DNA of 64,000 bases, from the NCBI RefSeq assembly GCF_031877795.1, contig NC_133933.1, positions 24,828,029 to 24,892,028 of the forward strand, written 5' to 3'. The position numbers and the translations under genes were made by a program. This DNA is from Strix aluco. Its lineage: Eukaryota > Chordata > Aves > Strigiformes > Strigidae. Position 1 is the stretch's first letter. Each line of letters opens with the position of its first letter. Shown one piece after another: positions 36,811 to 50,862 of the stretch. The notes beneath the pieces are model-generated. The model did no database searches, was not told the DNA's origin, and saw nothing but the letters and a program-made list of their open reading frames with translations.

Positions 36811-37743
36811 TGTGGGCCCGTGCTTTGCTGATTAGGGATACCAATTAAACTCAGACACCAGAGTGAAAAGAGCAGGCATATTTTACTGGAAATAGCTAAA
36901 TAACAGAATAATACAGAAAACATACAGTACGAAAAGACACAATAGCGCACTTAAACAAATAGGAAAATACAGGGTCATGCATCAAATCATTACTACCTGA
37001 GAGAGAGAATAGGGATTAAGAAAGATCCATCACCACTTGCATACTTTACCATCATCCGGATCCGCAGTGGCTGGGCAGCCCCGGTTACAGCGAGGATTTG
37101 GAGAGCCTTTCCCGGCAAGTGGGAAATCCTACGCGGTGCGTCCACCCGTAGGTGAGGCTTCCAAAGTCGCTGTGAGCGGGTCCAGCCTTATATAGCCCAA
37201 AATCAGCAAGCCAGAATAGCTGGCACCTCTGTTTTGAGCGGAACGTCTGGTTTCACTCTCACATTAGATTCCCCCGGAGCCTGGCCAGGGCTCAAGGGAG
37301 AAGCTAAGGGAGTTTCCCTGCTTATCTAATTTATTTATGTTCTTTTTAGAACAAGGCCACACGTCTGGTCCCAAGGCCGGACAGCAGGCTTCATGGCCTT
37401 GTTAACTTACCTCTATGCCAAGAAGAAGAAAGATACATTCAGGATAGACATGTTTCCATTACATTCATCATCAGTCAGGAGTCTATGATATCTAAGCTAC
37501 ATCTTTCATTAATGACCATACACATATCGTTAATGACTACATACTAAGTTAGCAGCTTTGGCTCGGGGCCTGTTGTTCAGGCTTCAACACTTCAACACTG
37601 TAGCGCTTTTTACATCAGGATAGGCGGTTTGTTATAACCTAGTACAATACCTACTAGCACAATGGTTATCAGGTACAAAATATACAGGATTCCTCTATAG
37701 GTCAACTCTGGCTTGGGCCTATTGTCCAAGCCTTAGCACTTCA
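36811..37743 (-). mobile_element. Solo-LTR-like segment upstream of RhoGAP copy 3
   Basis: Same segment as at 12129-13061. It has a private G in GCAAGTGGGAAATCC near 37121. Confidence 0.5.
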
Positions 37744-38071
37744 GCCCGGTGGTTAATGCTTTAAGGGCAGTTCAGCACGTTGGGAAAAGGGATGGAAGAC
37801 CACTCTTGTGGACGCTGTCTGGACTGGGCTAGGCTGGGGTTGGAGAGCCTGGGAGGGTCTCCGCGGTCCCAGCTTTCCCGCAGTGCTGACTGTGGTGGCT
37901 GCTGCCTGTTCTTTCCTGCAGTGCTGACTGCACCCACCAGCTGAAAAAGCCCCTGGTAGAGGGGCGGGGAGAAGCTCTTCTCCAGAGATTTGCCAGAAAC
38001 TCTCCAGAGCATCCCTTTTCCCCCCATGAGGATGCTCTGTGTGACAAGGGAAGGTGCCCATTAGTCCACAG

Positions 38072-38171
38072 TCCTGAGCAATCCGGTCTAGGTGACCCTG
38101 CTTGAGCAGGCAGGTTGGACCAGAGGACCTCCACAGGTCCCTCCCAGCCTCAGCGGTTCTATGTGATGCTG
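38072..38171 (+). mobile_element. CR1 LINE 3'-end fragment (unit 4)
   Basis: Same fragment as at 1046-1145. Just upstream, units 4, 5 and 6 share GAGGGGCGGGG where units 1-3 have GAGGGGCAGGG. Confidence 0.75.
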
Positions 38172-38521
38172 TGCTTTGGTTTGACGCCTCAAGCACCTGA
38201 ACTCAGCCCCGATGCCTGCTGGAAAGGATTCTGGCGCAAGGGATGATCCCAAACTCTTCCACAAGGATGCGTGCGTCACAAAACAACTTCTACCTCGTCC
38301 AGAATATCGTATGGCACACACATTCAGAAGAGACAAAATGTCCTTTTATTGTGGACATTAACTGCAGGAGCCCAGGAGTCACAGGGCTTCAGGTGGCAAC
38401 AGGAAATCAGCACCTACAACGACAGAGCCAGAAAGCACTGGTAAAGCACAAAGGCAGGAACAGGCATGGCTTGGTTCCCCTTTCTTTGGGAAACAGGAAT
38501 TGTTGATATCCCAGAAGAGAG

Positions 38522-41500
38522 CTACTGCTGGCATTGGCTCTGGGGTGGCTCTGGCCCCTTATCCCCATGGGTAATGCCCTTACAGACCTGCGCATATGCA
38601 GAGGTGCAGAGTGCCCCCGTGCCACACAGCAGGGCTCCCCTGGGGAGCTGCCACGGGGTTATTTCCAAACCCTGCATAGCACCATCCCCTCGCCGTCCCT
38701 TGCCAGAGAGTTGGACTGACTTAGAGCAGTGTGGAGAGTTGGCAAAGATGGGCAGCAGAGCCTGGTACGTACCTGGGGCTTCCTGATCTTTTGCACCTCC
38801 CTGCTTTTTTTGCAGTCCCCATCTTCTTCTTTCTTCTCTTCTTCGCCTGGTGGGGTTCCGTCTCTTCTGCCCAGGCCTCTTCTCTCTTTCTTTTCCTTTG
38901 GCTGGCGCTCTCCTGGCGGGAGCCTGCAAACCTTTCCATCCCACAGCATGATTAGATAGGTAAAGCCAGGATCAGTTGGAATCAGTTCTTGATTTAACCA
39001 AAGCTGACTCATTTTACCTTCTTTGCTCTGAGAGGCTCTTTGGTTCCTCTGTGCATCCCAGGGCCTCTACCGTGGTCTCGGGGGTGGTTGGAGACGGAGC
39101 AATGCGTGCCTAAAACAGAAAGGTCGTCATTAGCAGGTGGCAAGGGATGCCCTGAAGTAGTAAGCAACTGCTTGGCACGTTGCTGCCTTAGCTCTACAGA
39201 GGAGATCCCTTTGGCCGGTTTGCATTAGCCCTTTCTCCCAAGGATCTCACTCTGGAACACAGGGTTCACGTGGGGGTGTGACAGTTCATTTGTGGGGCCA
39301 TTCAGCAGAGAGCCTGCGATCCCCTGCCGGGCAAGAGAAGGCTGGCCCACTTCCTTCTGCCAGAATTTCTTCCGCCCTCCCAAGTTTTACTTACAGCGTG
39401 TTATTCCGGGGTGGGGGGAAATAAAATGCAAAGCCACAAGAGATCGAATGCCAGGAAGAGGCACAGCAGCTGCTTGGACCCAACAGGAACTACCCTCCTA
39501 CCTAAGACACATTGTCGCAGCGCTCGTGGAGCTGCCATACCTCCGCCGATTCTGCTCCCACCACCGCATCTCCCCCTGCTGCTCTCTGGAGGATGAGCAG
39601 AGAGGCTGGTGCATCCAGGAAGGCTTTTGCCTGGTGCTCCACGTCTGCTTCGCCTGCCGGGCCATGCTCCTTTCCCAAAGGCAGCTCTGGAAAGCAAAAG
39701 CGTGTGCAGCAAAGTGACTTGTTGGAAGTGGACAACAGCTAAAGCAAAACCCACACCAAGCCCTACCCCCGCTGTCTGCTCAGGCTGTGACAGCCCTCAG
39801 TCCCTCCTCCTACCTGTGCATCTGCCCATGGGCTCTGGTGACATCTGGACAGCCATCTCCTCCCCCAGGATGTCACTGCCGTTCTCAATGAGAAATTCCA
39901 CCAGCAGCTTCACCTGCACACATCAAAGCCTTGGTTTCAGCGCAGGTGTCTGAAAATGTGCCAAGCAGCCTTTCCTGCTCCTGACCCTTGCTTCTGCACA
40001 GAAGGCTGTGGCTGTGGGGCTGCTCTTCCAGGCAGCCACTCCACCATCATTTACTCAAGAGAGGAGCAAGCTCTGACAGTCCAGGCAGGCTGCAGGCAGC
40101 CGGTCAATACAGCGTACCTTCTCGGTCACCTCCAGCATGGCCTCGAGCGGGAGCAGGTCCTCGTCGGGTGGGCCCAGCAGGTTTGGCCCCAGGCAGATGG
40201 CCAGGTTGCTGGCGGTCATTCTGCTGGTGGACACGTGGTGGCCAATGCTCTGCAGCAGCGAGATCAGGCGCTGGAGGAGGAGGAGATGGGCTGCAGGCAA
40301 CTTCTCGGCCACCCTGAGGGAGCAGGAACACAACGTTATGGAAGCAGATGCTGCCCACAGCTGCCCCTGAAGCTTGCACAAGGGCAGGTGGGAGCCAGTG
40401 TCTGTGTTGTGCCACTTTCCAGGTGCTCTCAGGCAGTGATCAGGGCTCCTGTGCTTCAGGAAGAAAACACCCTGCTGCTTCCCAGCTCCTGGTTTCACCC
40501 AAGCCCACGCAAGGGAAGGCTCCCTGCCCACGCCCTTTCCCCCGAAATGCAACCCCAGCCCAGCAAATGCGAGCTGCCAGAAAGTGCAACCTGCTAAGGA
40601 GCCCGTCCCTTTTCAGGCAAGTCCCAGGACTCTGCCACTCCCTACTCAACAGGCAGGCTGCTGGCCACACTCACACTTTCAGCGCTTCCACCCTGGCCTC
40701 CTTGCTTGGCCTCTCCATGGCCTGCATCCAGTCCTCGTAGAGGCCGACAACGAGCAGCTTGCCTGGGATGCTGCGGAGAAAGTCCTGCAAGGCCAAGGGC
40801 TTCAGGTGAGCCTTTGAAGGTTCCAGGCCAGCCAGGAGCTCTTCCAGCTGCAGGGCAGAAGCGCTCACCTTCAGGACGGCAGCCAGCAGGATGACAGGCT
40901 GGTTTGCCAGGTCCACATCTGCGCCGCGGTCGAGGTCCTCCTTCAGCTTCTGGAGCGCCGTCCCCCTGTCGGATCTGCGGAAGATCCCCTCCGTCGACGG
41001 TCCTCGCTGGTGCAGGATGTCCACGAGCTCCTGCGGGAGACGCAGGAGAACAGCTGCTTGGCTGAAGAAACAAGTGACGGCAGAGGCCAGAGCTCTGCCC
41101 CAGGCTGGGCTCCGCCCCCCCCGCAAAGGGTCTGGCGCCAGAAGCGGTGGCCGTGGGTGAAAAGCCCCGTGCCCCAGCCACCCCCGCAGCCGCTGGGGAC
41201 AGTGGCTCTGGAGCAGCCGCAGGGAGGGCTGGGGCTTCCCTGTCCAGGCTGGCCTACCTGGATGGGCCGGGGCAGCGTGCCGGCCTCCCCGCAGAGCGCT
41301 GCCAGGGGCTGCCCAAAGAGCGCCCTGCTGCAGTCGGAGCCCGCCTGCCCTGGCGCCGGGGCAGCGGACGGGCTCCGCCGCAGCGCAAACGGCCAGGGCA
41401 GCCCCCTCCTCTTCCTGCTGGTGCGGCCGCCGCTCCCTCCCGCTGCAAAGGGAAAGAGAGCAAGAGCCCGTCAGTGGGAACCGCCAGGCCAGCGCTCCCG

Positions 41501-44500
41501 GAGCCTGCCCTGCCCTGCCCTGCCCTGCCTGCAGCGCGGTGCTGAGCCGTGCGGCGGGACGGGACGGGACGGGCAGGGAGCCGGCAGCTGGAACCAGGGC
41601 TCTGGCTCAGCGGCTCCGGCTCGCAGTCTCCTGAGAGTCGGCGGCACAGCGGGACAGCCCCGCCCAGCCCTCGCCCTGCCCTCCCCCAGGCCGCGAGCCG
41701 CAGCAGAGGGAGGCTCCCTGTCCCGCAGAATCACGTCCGGCGGCCGCTGCCCAGCGGGTGTCCTTGCTCGTCCGGGTGACATCCGTCCTCCCTTGGGGTG
41801 CCCAACCTGCGGGGTGACACTCAGGGAACAAGGGAGCACGGCTCCTCCCGGCTCTGGCCGCGGAGCAGGGACCCATCTGCCCGGCTCTGGGGACAGAGCT
41901 CAGGCAGGCAGCACCTCGAGTGCTCAGCACTGTCGAAGGGTCCCGAGCGCTCAGCTCTCTCCTGCTGCAGCGTGATGCGCACCGATTTCCTCTGGCCAAA
42001 GGGCAGCAGCAACAGCATCCTCAGTTGTGCAGACGTGCCGGTCCAGGAGAAAAGAAGGCCCTCCCTGCCCTTCGTCCCCAAACTCACCTGGTGAGCGGCA
42101 AAGTCCGCCTTCATTGGTAGGTGGGGCTGTTGGATGCCCTTGCTTGGGATCAGCCTGCAAGAACCAGGACCCTCTGCCCTCCTGGGCTCTCTGCCTCACG
42201 CGGCAGGTTTCCTCCCAGCACCACCAGCGGGGACATGCGGCGTTCCTGGTGGCTCCCCAACGCTCTTTGCACCCGGGGTGGCACCGCAGGACCCTCCCTC
42301 CCCCCTGCACAGGCTCACCCCACTCGCCGCACAGCCCTGGCACCCCGGCACAGCCAGAGGCGGGTGAAAGGCAGCCGTTCTCACCTCTGCCTGGTCCTCC
42401 AGCAGCCTCTCCAGGCTCTTCTTGGCGCTGAATGTCTTCCACTGGGCAGGAGAGAAAGAGTGGAAGGAGGTGAGCAGCGACGCCTCTGCTGCTCGGCTGG
42501 AGGGCCAGCGCTCGGGGACAGCGGCCAGACGAGAGAGACACTTACGGCGTGGCGTCGGCTCAGCTCCTTCTGCAGGAGTTTGATGGACGGGATGTTGGTT
42601 ACTCGGGCTCCCGTGGCTCCTTCGGGTGTCCTGTCACCGGGAAAGGACAGGGAGAGAGCTGGCTGAGCCCCAAGCCACCTCTTCTCCCTTGTCAGGCAGC
42701 TCTGCCTGAGAGCTGCCCGCAGCCACAGCGGCAGCTCTCCCCATCTGGGGAGCTGTGTTCCCCCATCCGGCCACGCCTGAAGCACCCCCCTAGCTTACCC
42801 CAGCAGCTTGCCCAGCCACAGCTGCTTCAGTGCCCGGGAGCTGCAGAAAGAGAGGAGAACCAGCGTCAGGCCCCGCTGCCCCCCAGCCCCTGGGCCCCTG
42901 CACAGCCTTGCCCCTTGGGAAGGGCTGAGGGGCAGCACGAGGCCCCGTGGGGCAGGACAGGGGTGCTGCCCAAGCCCTGGCTCCCTGTGTCCTGCCAGAG
43001 CAGCTGCCCCTGCCCTTGCCTTCTGGGGACCAAAAGGTGACCAGGGGATGCAGGATGTGGAAACGCACCCCCATCCCTCCCTGCCGGCGTGCAGCCCGCT
43101 CCCTGTCCAGGCTCTGCACGGAGGGCAGAGGCCATTCACAGGGTGGCGTGGGCACGGTTGGGACCCTCTCCTGCCCGGCTGTGGGACGTGGCACCATGAC
43201 TCACCCGAAAGTGGCAACACAGGTGCCACTGGGCCAGATGAAGATGATGGAGGTCCTGTCGTCGTCGCTGCCTTCCTCCTCCTCTTCCTCTTTGACGTCC
43301 CCCGCCGCCTCCTTCCCGCTGCTCAGCACCCACAGCTGGTCCAGGGCCAGGCGGAGCTGTGGGCGCAGGGTGGTGCCACGTCTGCGGAGAAGAGAGACAG
43401 GCAGTGAGCTGGAGGTGGCCGCCTTGGGGTGCCCCCGGGCAGAGCCTTGCCCCCCACCTGCCCCTGTGTGGTGGTTTAGGCCCTGCCGGGACCCGAGAGG
43501 ACATTGCCACTGCCCCTCCCCTACCCTCCGACCGGAACGGGGCAGGGAGTGAAATACAAACCCCGGGGCTGAGATAAGGAGAGGTTTAATACAGCAGTGC
43601 AACAGCAACAAACCGAACAACAAGAACGATAACAATAGCAATAACAGTAATAACAATAAACAGAACAAGGGATATACTGATACAGCAGCGAGGAGAGCGA
43701 CCCCACACCACGCGTTTACCGACTGAGTAATCCCACACCACTGAGGGATCTTCTGAGAGGCCGGGTAAGGGAGACAATTGCTCAACCTCCTCCAGGGCAG
43801 CTATACCAAAGGCCCACCAGTACTCTCTTGGGTCTTTAAAGTACCCTCTCCTCAGGTAATCTGTACCTAGGATGCACGGGGCATCTGGGCCAGTCACAAT
43901 GGGGTGCTTATGCCAGTCCTTCCCAGTTAAGCTTACTTCAGCTTCTAATAGGGTCAGCTGTTGGGATCCCCCTGTCACTCCGGAGATGCAGATGGGTTCA
44001 ACCCCACTGTAGTTTGATGGCATCAGGGTGCACTGTGCGCCAGTATCTACCAAGGCCTTATATGCTTGTACGTCTGATGTGCCAGGCCATCGGATCCACA
44101 CCGTCCAGTAAATCCGATTATCCCTTTCCTCCACCTGGCTGGAGGCAGGGCCCCTCTAATCCTGCTCACCATCACTCACTTGTTCTAAGAGTGACTCCTG
44201 CAAGAATGACTCACTTGTCCCCTCAAGAAGGTCAAGCATAACGTTGGCCATTCTATTCTGTCTGGGGGATTTCCGACTGGACACTGGAGCTGCGTCTCTC
44301 TTGGAAGACTCCCCTTTCATGGTGGCTTTCCCTTTCAGGTGCTGTACTTGTGCAGCTAGGGCGGGAGTGGGCTGTCCATCCCACCTCCTCACGTTTTCTC
44401 CATGGTCGCGGAGGAAGAATCACAGGGTACCCCGTGCTGTGTCCCTTCCACTGCCCTTCTCTTGGGTGGGGAAGTGCCTGCTTCTAATGGCTGAGACATC

Positions 44501-46872
44501 GGCCCGTGCAGGTGGAATGTAGGACGTGTCCTCTTCCACTTTCTGGAGCCTCTGAGGCAGTTCCCTTACAGCTGAAACCCAGGCATGTTGGGAGGAAGGG
44601 AGATTTCCCTCATATTGCCGGAGCTGGCCAGCCACTTCGTCCACTGTCTGAGTGTGGGTGTCTCGCCACCAGGACGCTACTGCCAGTGCTTTGGAATGTG
44701 CCTCTGGTGCACTTTGCAGGAACTTCTGCCACATCAGCTGTGTGCAAGGGACCTGATCTGGATCCATGGGCCATCATTGAGATCACCATAAACCATGTCA
44801 AACACAGCCAATTCCCTGAGGTTCTGAATGCCTTTCTCCGTGTTGGTCCACTTGCCTAACCGACATAGAACATCATCCTTGTAGGGGCACCTCTCCCTTA
44901 CACTGAGCAGGAGTCGCCTCCAAAGGCTGAGGGTTTGAGCCTGTTTCCCTATGGCCTTGTCAATACCAGCCTCCCTGGCTAAAGATCCCAGCTGCTTGGC
45001 CTCTCTCCCCTCCAATTCCAAAACACCAGCTCCACTATCCCAGCATCGGAGCAGCCAGGTGCAAATTTGCTCGCCTGGAAGGCGTCTGAAATCCTTCCGC
45101 ATATCTCGCAACTCACTGAGGGATAGAGATCGGATGGTTACCTCCGGCTCTTCCTCCTGCTCTCGTGATGGGCCTGGTTCATCATCACCCTGTGCACTGC
45201 GAGGGGATTTTTTGGTATATTTGGTTTTCCGTGTCGGGGCGACTCATACTGGCACTGCCTGTCCCCCTGGCCCAGCTGCTGTGCTGGTGGAGGCGACTGG
45301 TACTGGCACTGCCTGTCCCCCTGGCCCAGCTGCTGTACCAGCAGGTTCACTTTCAGATCCTGCAGCCCTTTCTCCCCCTTGAGGGCAGTGATCAGTGTTA
45401 AAGATGACACGGTAGGCATGGGCAAGCCCCCAGCACATCGCAACGAGTTGTGTCTCCCGGGGTTTGTCACATTGGCAACACACCTTTTCCAAACACTCCA
45501 CCAGTTTATCAGGACTCTGCACTTGTTTGGGAGCGAGATCCCAAAGCACTGGGGGTGACCACTGACTCAGGCACTTGCCCATCTTTTCCCACACACCTTG
45601 CCATTTATAACTATCTGCCCTCGGGGCAGGTTTCCGGGTGGTGCCATTATTGGAGAAGTACCGCATGGCCCAAAACAAGATCTGGCAGACATTCAGAAAG
45701 CGCTGTGCCGCAAACACACTGGCCTGGGTGCTCCAAGGATAGCTAAAACTCTCAAAAACCGAGAGCATCTCTTCCCCTGGCTCACCCACAGAGGCGGTGA
45801 GACCCCTAACGAAAGCCCAGGCAGCAAACAGCTACCGGTTCACCCGCACAAGCAGTGATGCAAGCACATTATAAGCAGTCAGTAGCCAGTATAGCAAAAT
45901 AAAACCCTTGACACATTTTCCACCGATAACAAACGCCAGCACTGGGAACACACAGGGGATATAAGGATTAATCCAGCCCCACCACGCAAGCAAGTTGGCC
46001 AGCACTGCAAATGTTCCTTATCAAACAAATACGAATAAAACCAGAAAAATGGCACCTAACAGATGGCTCTAACACACCTTCTCCTTGTGTCCTTATCTCA
46101 ACCCTCTCGTGCCACACGTTGGGCACCAAAAAGGCTGTGGTGGTTTAGGCCCCGCCGGGACCCGAGACCACGCTGCCGCTGCCCCTCCCCCACCCTCCGA
46201 CCGGAACGGGGCAGGGAGTGAAATACAGACCCCGGGGCTGAGATAAGGAGAGGTTTGATACAACAGTGCAACAGCAACAAACCGAACAACAAGAACGATA
46301 GCAATAGCAATAACAGTAATAACAATAAACAGAACAAGGGATATACAGATACAGCAGTGAGGGAAGCGACCCCACCCCACGCGTTTACCAATCTTCCCGC
46401 GCTTGGGCGCCCGGACCTGACGTCAGCATGGTATTGAATAACCCGGCTAGAGCTCCCTCCCCACTGCTGGGGAAACTTAACCCTATCCTGGCTAAACCAG
46501 GACACCTTGGGATGGACATTGGTGCATCCAGCACCAAGGCCCCAGGGCCTGGGGCTGGTGCCAGAGTGTCCCTGGCCTGGTGGCAGGGCCAGGGATGGGG
46601 GAAAGGCAGTGGGGCTCTGAGGGTCTTACCGCAACTTGGCGATGACCAGTTCCTCCTGGAGGAGGAGAAGGCGCCTCTCGCTCCTCCTGTGGCCCCGGGT
46701 CAGCCACACGTCTGTGCTCAGCACCGCCTCGGCGTCGGTGAGAGCCTCCCTGCGGAGCAGAGAGCGGCGGGCATGAGAAAGGCTGCAGCTGCGAGGCCCG
46801 GCCGTGCCCACCCATCCCTGAGCCGCAGGGGGGATCCTACCTGGAGTGCCAGCAGCAGTTGGCCTGGCCCAT
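38522..46872 (-). CDS. RhoGAP protein, ARHGAP20-like, copy 4 (16 exons)
   Basis: Exons: 46841-46872, 46630-46749, 43205-43381, 42799-42840, 42546-42630, 42385-42441, 42088-42154, 41258-41442, 40869-41030, 40675-40784, 40118-40313, 39814-39913, 39541-39686, 39018-39109, 38773-38923, 38522-38587. Intact and by eye identical in protein to copies 1, 2 and 5; a silent serine-codon change lies in exon 3 near 43228. Poly(A) signal at 38345-38350. Confidence 0.87.
43467..46504 (-). mobile_element. ERVK-type provirus, broken, intron 2 of copy 4
   Basis: Same element and parts as at 6444-9481: 5' LTR 46136-46504, gag-like about 44153-45793, protease-like about 43723-44138, partial 3' LTR from 43467. 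It shares a GTCGCGGAGG variant near 44409 with the copy-5 element. Confidence 0.87.
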
Positions 46873-49151
46873 CCTGCCCGGGACAGGAGGACCCTCGCTC
46901 TGCACCGCTCTGGGATGCGGCCCAGCCGGCGACAGCGAGGATGGCAAGTGAGGTGCAGGTGCCGGGGAGTGCTGCTCGGCCAGAGCCTGCCTCCTGCCGG
47001 CGCTGCTCGGTGCCAGCAGAGCCCCCTGCTGCCGGCTCTGGTGGCTGCTGGCTCCAAAATGGCCGCCGCTGGGAGGCCAACGGAAAGTGGGCGGGGCCTC
47101 GTGCCGGGGGTGCTCTCCAGCGTGGCCCTGGCTGTCTTGCGCTGGGGAGCCCAGAGCAGGACAGAGCAGAGGGGAAGCACCCCCTCCCTCCGCCTGCTGC
47201 CAGTGGTTTGCCTGCTGCAGCCCGGGATGCACTTAGCCCCCGTTGCCCCAGGGGTACTTTGCTGGCTCCAAGTTGCTCAACTTCGGGTCCACCATGACCC
47301 CAGGGCTCTGCACAGCTGCTTGCCAGCTGGGTCTCCCCCAGCACATACGGCTCCAAAGGCTTCTTCCTGCCCAGGTCCAGCACTTTGCTCTTCCCTCTTC
47401 CCCTTCTTCAACGACAGCAGGCACCTGGCAGCCCCTTTCTCCAGCCTGTCAAGGGCCCTCTGCTTGGCAACACAACTCCCGGCTGCAGGAGCCTCTCCTC
47501 CCGGTCGTGTGCCTTCTGCAAGCTGTCTGAGGGTGCGCTCTGCCCCGTCATCCGCATCACTGAATGTGGACAGGACGCGCATCATGCGGCGCACGGCTTT
47601 CTCACAGAATGATCAGAAATTGAGGGGGAAGATCCACTTTTCTGTGTGTGTGTGTGTATTACAAATATGGTGCTTCTCCCTGTCATCCCTTGAAGCCAAT
47701 TAAAGGTGTACAGGCTCTCTCGTTTTCCATTGGAATGTCACACCCCTTGGTAGTACTGACCTTACGTGTAACGTTGCATCAGGCTGTACTCTCGCCTAGA
47801 CTGTTGGATAGTAGGTAGCCTAGAGTAGTAGAGAGCAGATGATCTGCATTAATGGTGCTAACGCCAGTGACGGGAGGTTGCATCTAGCTGTTCAGCCAAA
47901 GGGTAAAAATCAGAGGTGTCTGTTGAACTCAGTGGGCAATTGACTGAATTCAGCACGTTCAAAAAAGAAAAGCTACAGGAGGAAGGCATATTCTATCCTG
48001 ACTGCTACAATGCATGTTTTAGGAGGTATGAAGATAAACCCTCCATGCCCCTCCGCCCACCCCCTTCCAAGAGAAAGGACTAGAGAAAAAAGATGCAACT
48101 TCTAGAGCAATGGGGCTTTTAATAGGCAAGTAAATTTCCCCGTATCATGCCCATTCAATGAGCTACTTTGTCTGACACTCTGCCTTACTCGGTACCAGCA
48201 TAAGACTCTTCCCGGAAGAATTAGACAAACCAAAAAATTGCTCTACAGCCAGTTGCCTCTGTTACGCTATGGAAGATGCAGAATTCCTCTCTGATCCACA
48301 ACTTTCCACCTACAACCAAAACCGTAGTGAAGTTTTCCTCCATTTCAAATGGGCGCTGATGGCTCTTCCCCAGGGAAAGCCTCTGTCACTCTGTGGGCAT
48401 AGCTGCTCATAGGCAAGGCAAGCCCCGAGCCTCACGCACCATCCGAGGCCACCACCGTCCTCCTGTAGCCGTGAGCAAGAGCTCAAACTCCTTTTCTGCT
48501 GCAGGAGAAGAGTTGTTAATAGAAGCGGATGCACGAGGCACGGTCTGTTCCAGAACAGTCACAGCTGTTCAAAGCCTTCCGTGCCCTGGGTTGGTGGTTG
48601 TCAGGACCAGCTCCTGCGTCAGCTTGCACCGAGGCTGGCGACAGCTGTGTTTCATGCAGGTAACTCAGGTTTAACCCTTTGTCCCCTGAGCATCCGCACA
48701 GCTCCAGCAGCACAGAAAGTCACAGTGGGCCGCGCTGGAGCAAGCTGCTCCGCTGGACTTGTGGCAAGTGTTGCGTCTGCATCCCTGCCCTTCTGTTCTC
48801 CCTGTAGGGTCCTGGTCAATACAACAAGCTGCTCTCCCTGGAAATGACCATCGTGGCGAAAGACAGACTCCACTGTGAGCCATGACCTTCACCCACCGAG
48901 CAGCCAGCACAGCCAGGGACACGTCTGTGCGAAAGGCCCTCCCCGTGGCAAAAAGGGGATCCATAGTCAGCTTTGGATGGCGTGTGTCTGGTGGAACTGT
49001 TGATACTGCGCGATGCCTTGATTAAAATAGGAGCGATGAAGAGAGTTCAAAACCTGCCCTTTTGAGGAAAAATGCAGGAAATCAGAGTCTTTGCAGGAAG
49101 AATGCAGGAAACCGGCATCTTTTGGCTATTTTACACTCCAACCAGAAAGAT

Positions 49152-50084
49152 TGTGGGCCCGTGCTTTGCTGATTAGGGATACCAATTAAACTCAGACACC
49201 AGAGTGAAAAGAGCAGGCATATTTTACTGGAAATAGCTAAATAACAGAATAATACAGAAAACATACAGTACGAAAAGACACAATAGCGCACTTAAACAAA
49301 TAGGAAAATACAGGGTCATGCATCAAATCATTACTACCTGAGAGAGAGAATAGGGATTAAGAAAGATCCATCACCACTTGCATACTTTACCATCATCCGG
49401 ATCCGCAGTGGCTGGGCAGCCCCGGTTACAGCGAGGATTTGGAGAGCCTTTCCCGGCAAGTAGGAAATCCTACGCGGTGCGTCCACCCGTAGGTGAGGCT
49501 TCCAAAGTCGCTGTGAGCGGGTCCAGCCTTATATAGCCCAAAATCAGCAAGCCAGAATAGCTGGCACCTCTGTTTTGAGCGGAACGTCTGGTTTCACTCT
49601 CACATTAGATTCCCCCGGAGCCTGGCCAGGGCTCAAGGGAGAAGCTAAGGGAGTTTCCCTGCTTATCTAATTTATTTATGTTCTTTTTAGAACAAGGCCA
49701 CACGTCTGGTCCCAAGGCCGGACAGCAGGCTTCATGGCCTTGTTAACTTACCTCTATGCCAAGAAGAAGAAAGATACATTCAGGATAGACATGTTTCCAT
49801 TACATTCATCATCAGTCAGGAGTCTATGATATCTAAGCTACATCTTTCATTAATGACCATACACATATCGTTAATGACTACATACTAAGTTAGCAGCTTT
49901 GGCTCGGGGCCTGTTGTTCAGGCTTCAACACTTCAACACTGTAGCGCTTTTTACATCAGGATAGGCGGTTTGTTATAACCTAGTACAATACCTACTAGCA
50001 CAATGGTTATCAGGTACAAAATATACAGGATTCCTCTATAGGTCAACTCTGGCTTGGGCCTATTGTCCAAGCCTTAGCACTTCA
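49152..50084 (-). mobile_element. Solo-LTR-like segment upstream of RhoGAP copy 4
   Basis: Same segment as at 12129-13061. Confidence 0.5.
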
Positions 50085-50412
50085 GCCCGGTGGTTAATGC
50101 TTTAAGGGCAGTTCAGCACGTTGGGAAAAGGGATGGAAGACCACTCTTGTGGACGCTGTCTGGACTGGGCTAGGCTGGGGTTGGAGAGCCTGGGAGGGTC
50201 TCCGCGGTCCCAGCTTTCCCGCAGTGCTGACTGTGGTGGCTGCTGCCTGTTCTTTCCTGCAGTGCTGACTGCACCCACCAGCTGAAAAAGCCCCTGGTAG
50301 AGGGGCGGGGAGAAGCTCTTCTCCAGAGATTTGCCAGAAACTCTCCAGAGCATCCCTTTTCCCCCCATGAGGATGCTCTGTGTGACAAGGGAAGGTGCCC
50401 ATTAGTCCACAG

Positions 50413-50512
50413 TCCTGAGCAATCCGGTCTAGGTGACCCTGCTTGAGCAGGCAGGTTGGACCAGAGGACCTCCACAGGTCCCTCCCAGCCTCAGCGGTTC
50501 TATGTGATGCTG
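50413..50512 (+). mobile_element. CR1 LINE 3'-end fragment (unit 5)
   Basis: Same fragment as at 1046-1145. Confidence 0.75.
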
Positions 50513-50862
50513 TGCTTTGGTTTGACGCCTCAAGCACCTGAACTCAGCCCCGATGCCTGCTGGAAAGGATTCTGGCGCAAGGGATGATCCCAAACTCTTC
50601 CACAAGGATGCGTGCGTCACAAAACAACTTCTACCTCGTCCAGAATATCGTATGGCACACACATTCAGAAGAGACAAAATGTCCTTTTATTGTGGACATT
50701 AACTGCAGGAGCCCAGGAGTCACAGGGCTTCAGGTGGCAACAGGAAATCAGCACCTACAACGACAGAGCCAGAAAGCACTGGTAAAGCACAAAGGCAGGA
50801 ACAGGCATGGCTTGGTTCCCCTTTCTTTGGGAAACAGGAATTGTTGATATCCCAGAAGAGAG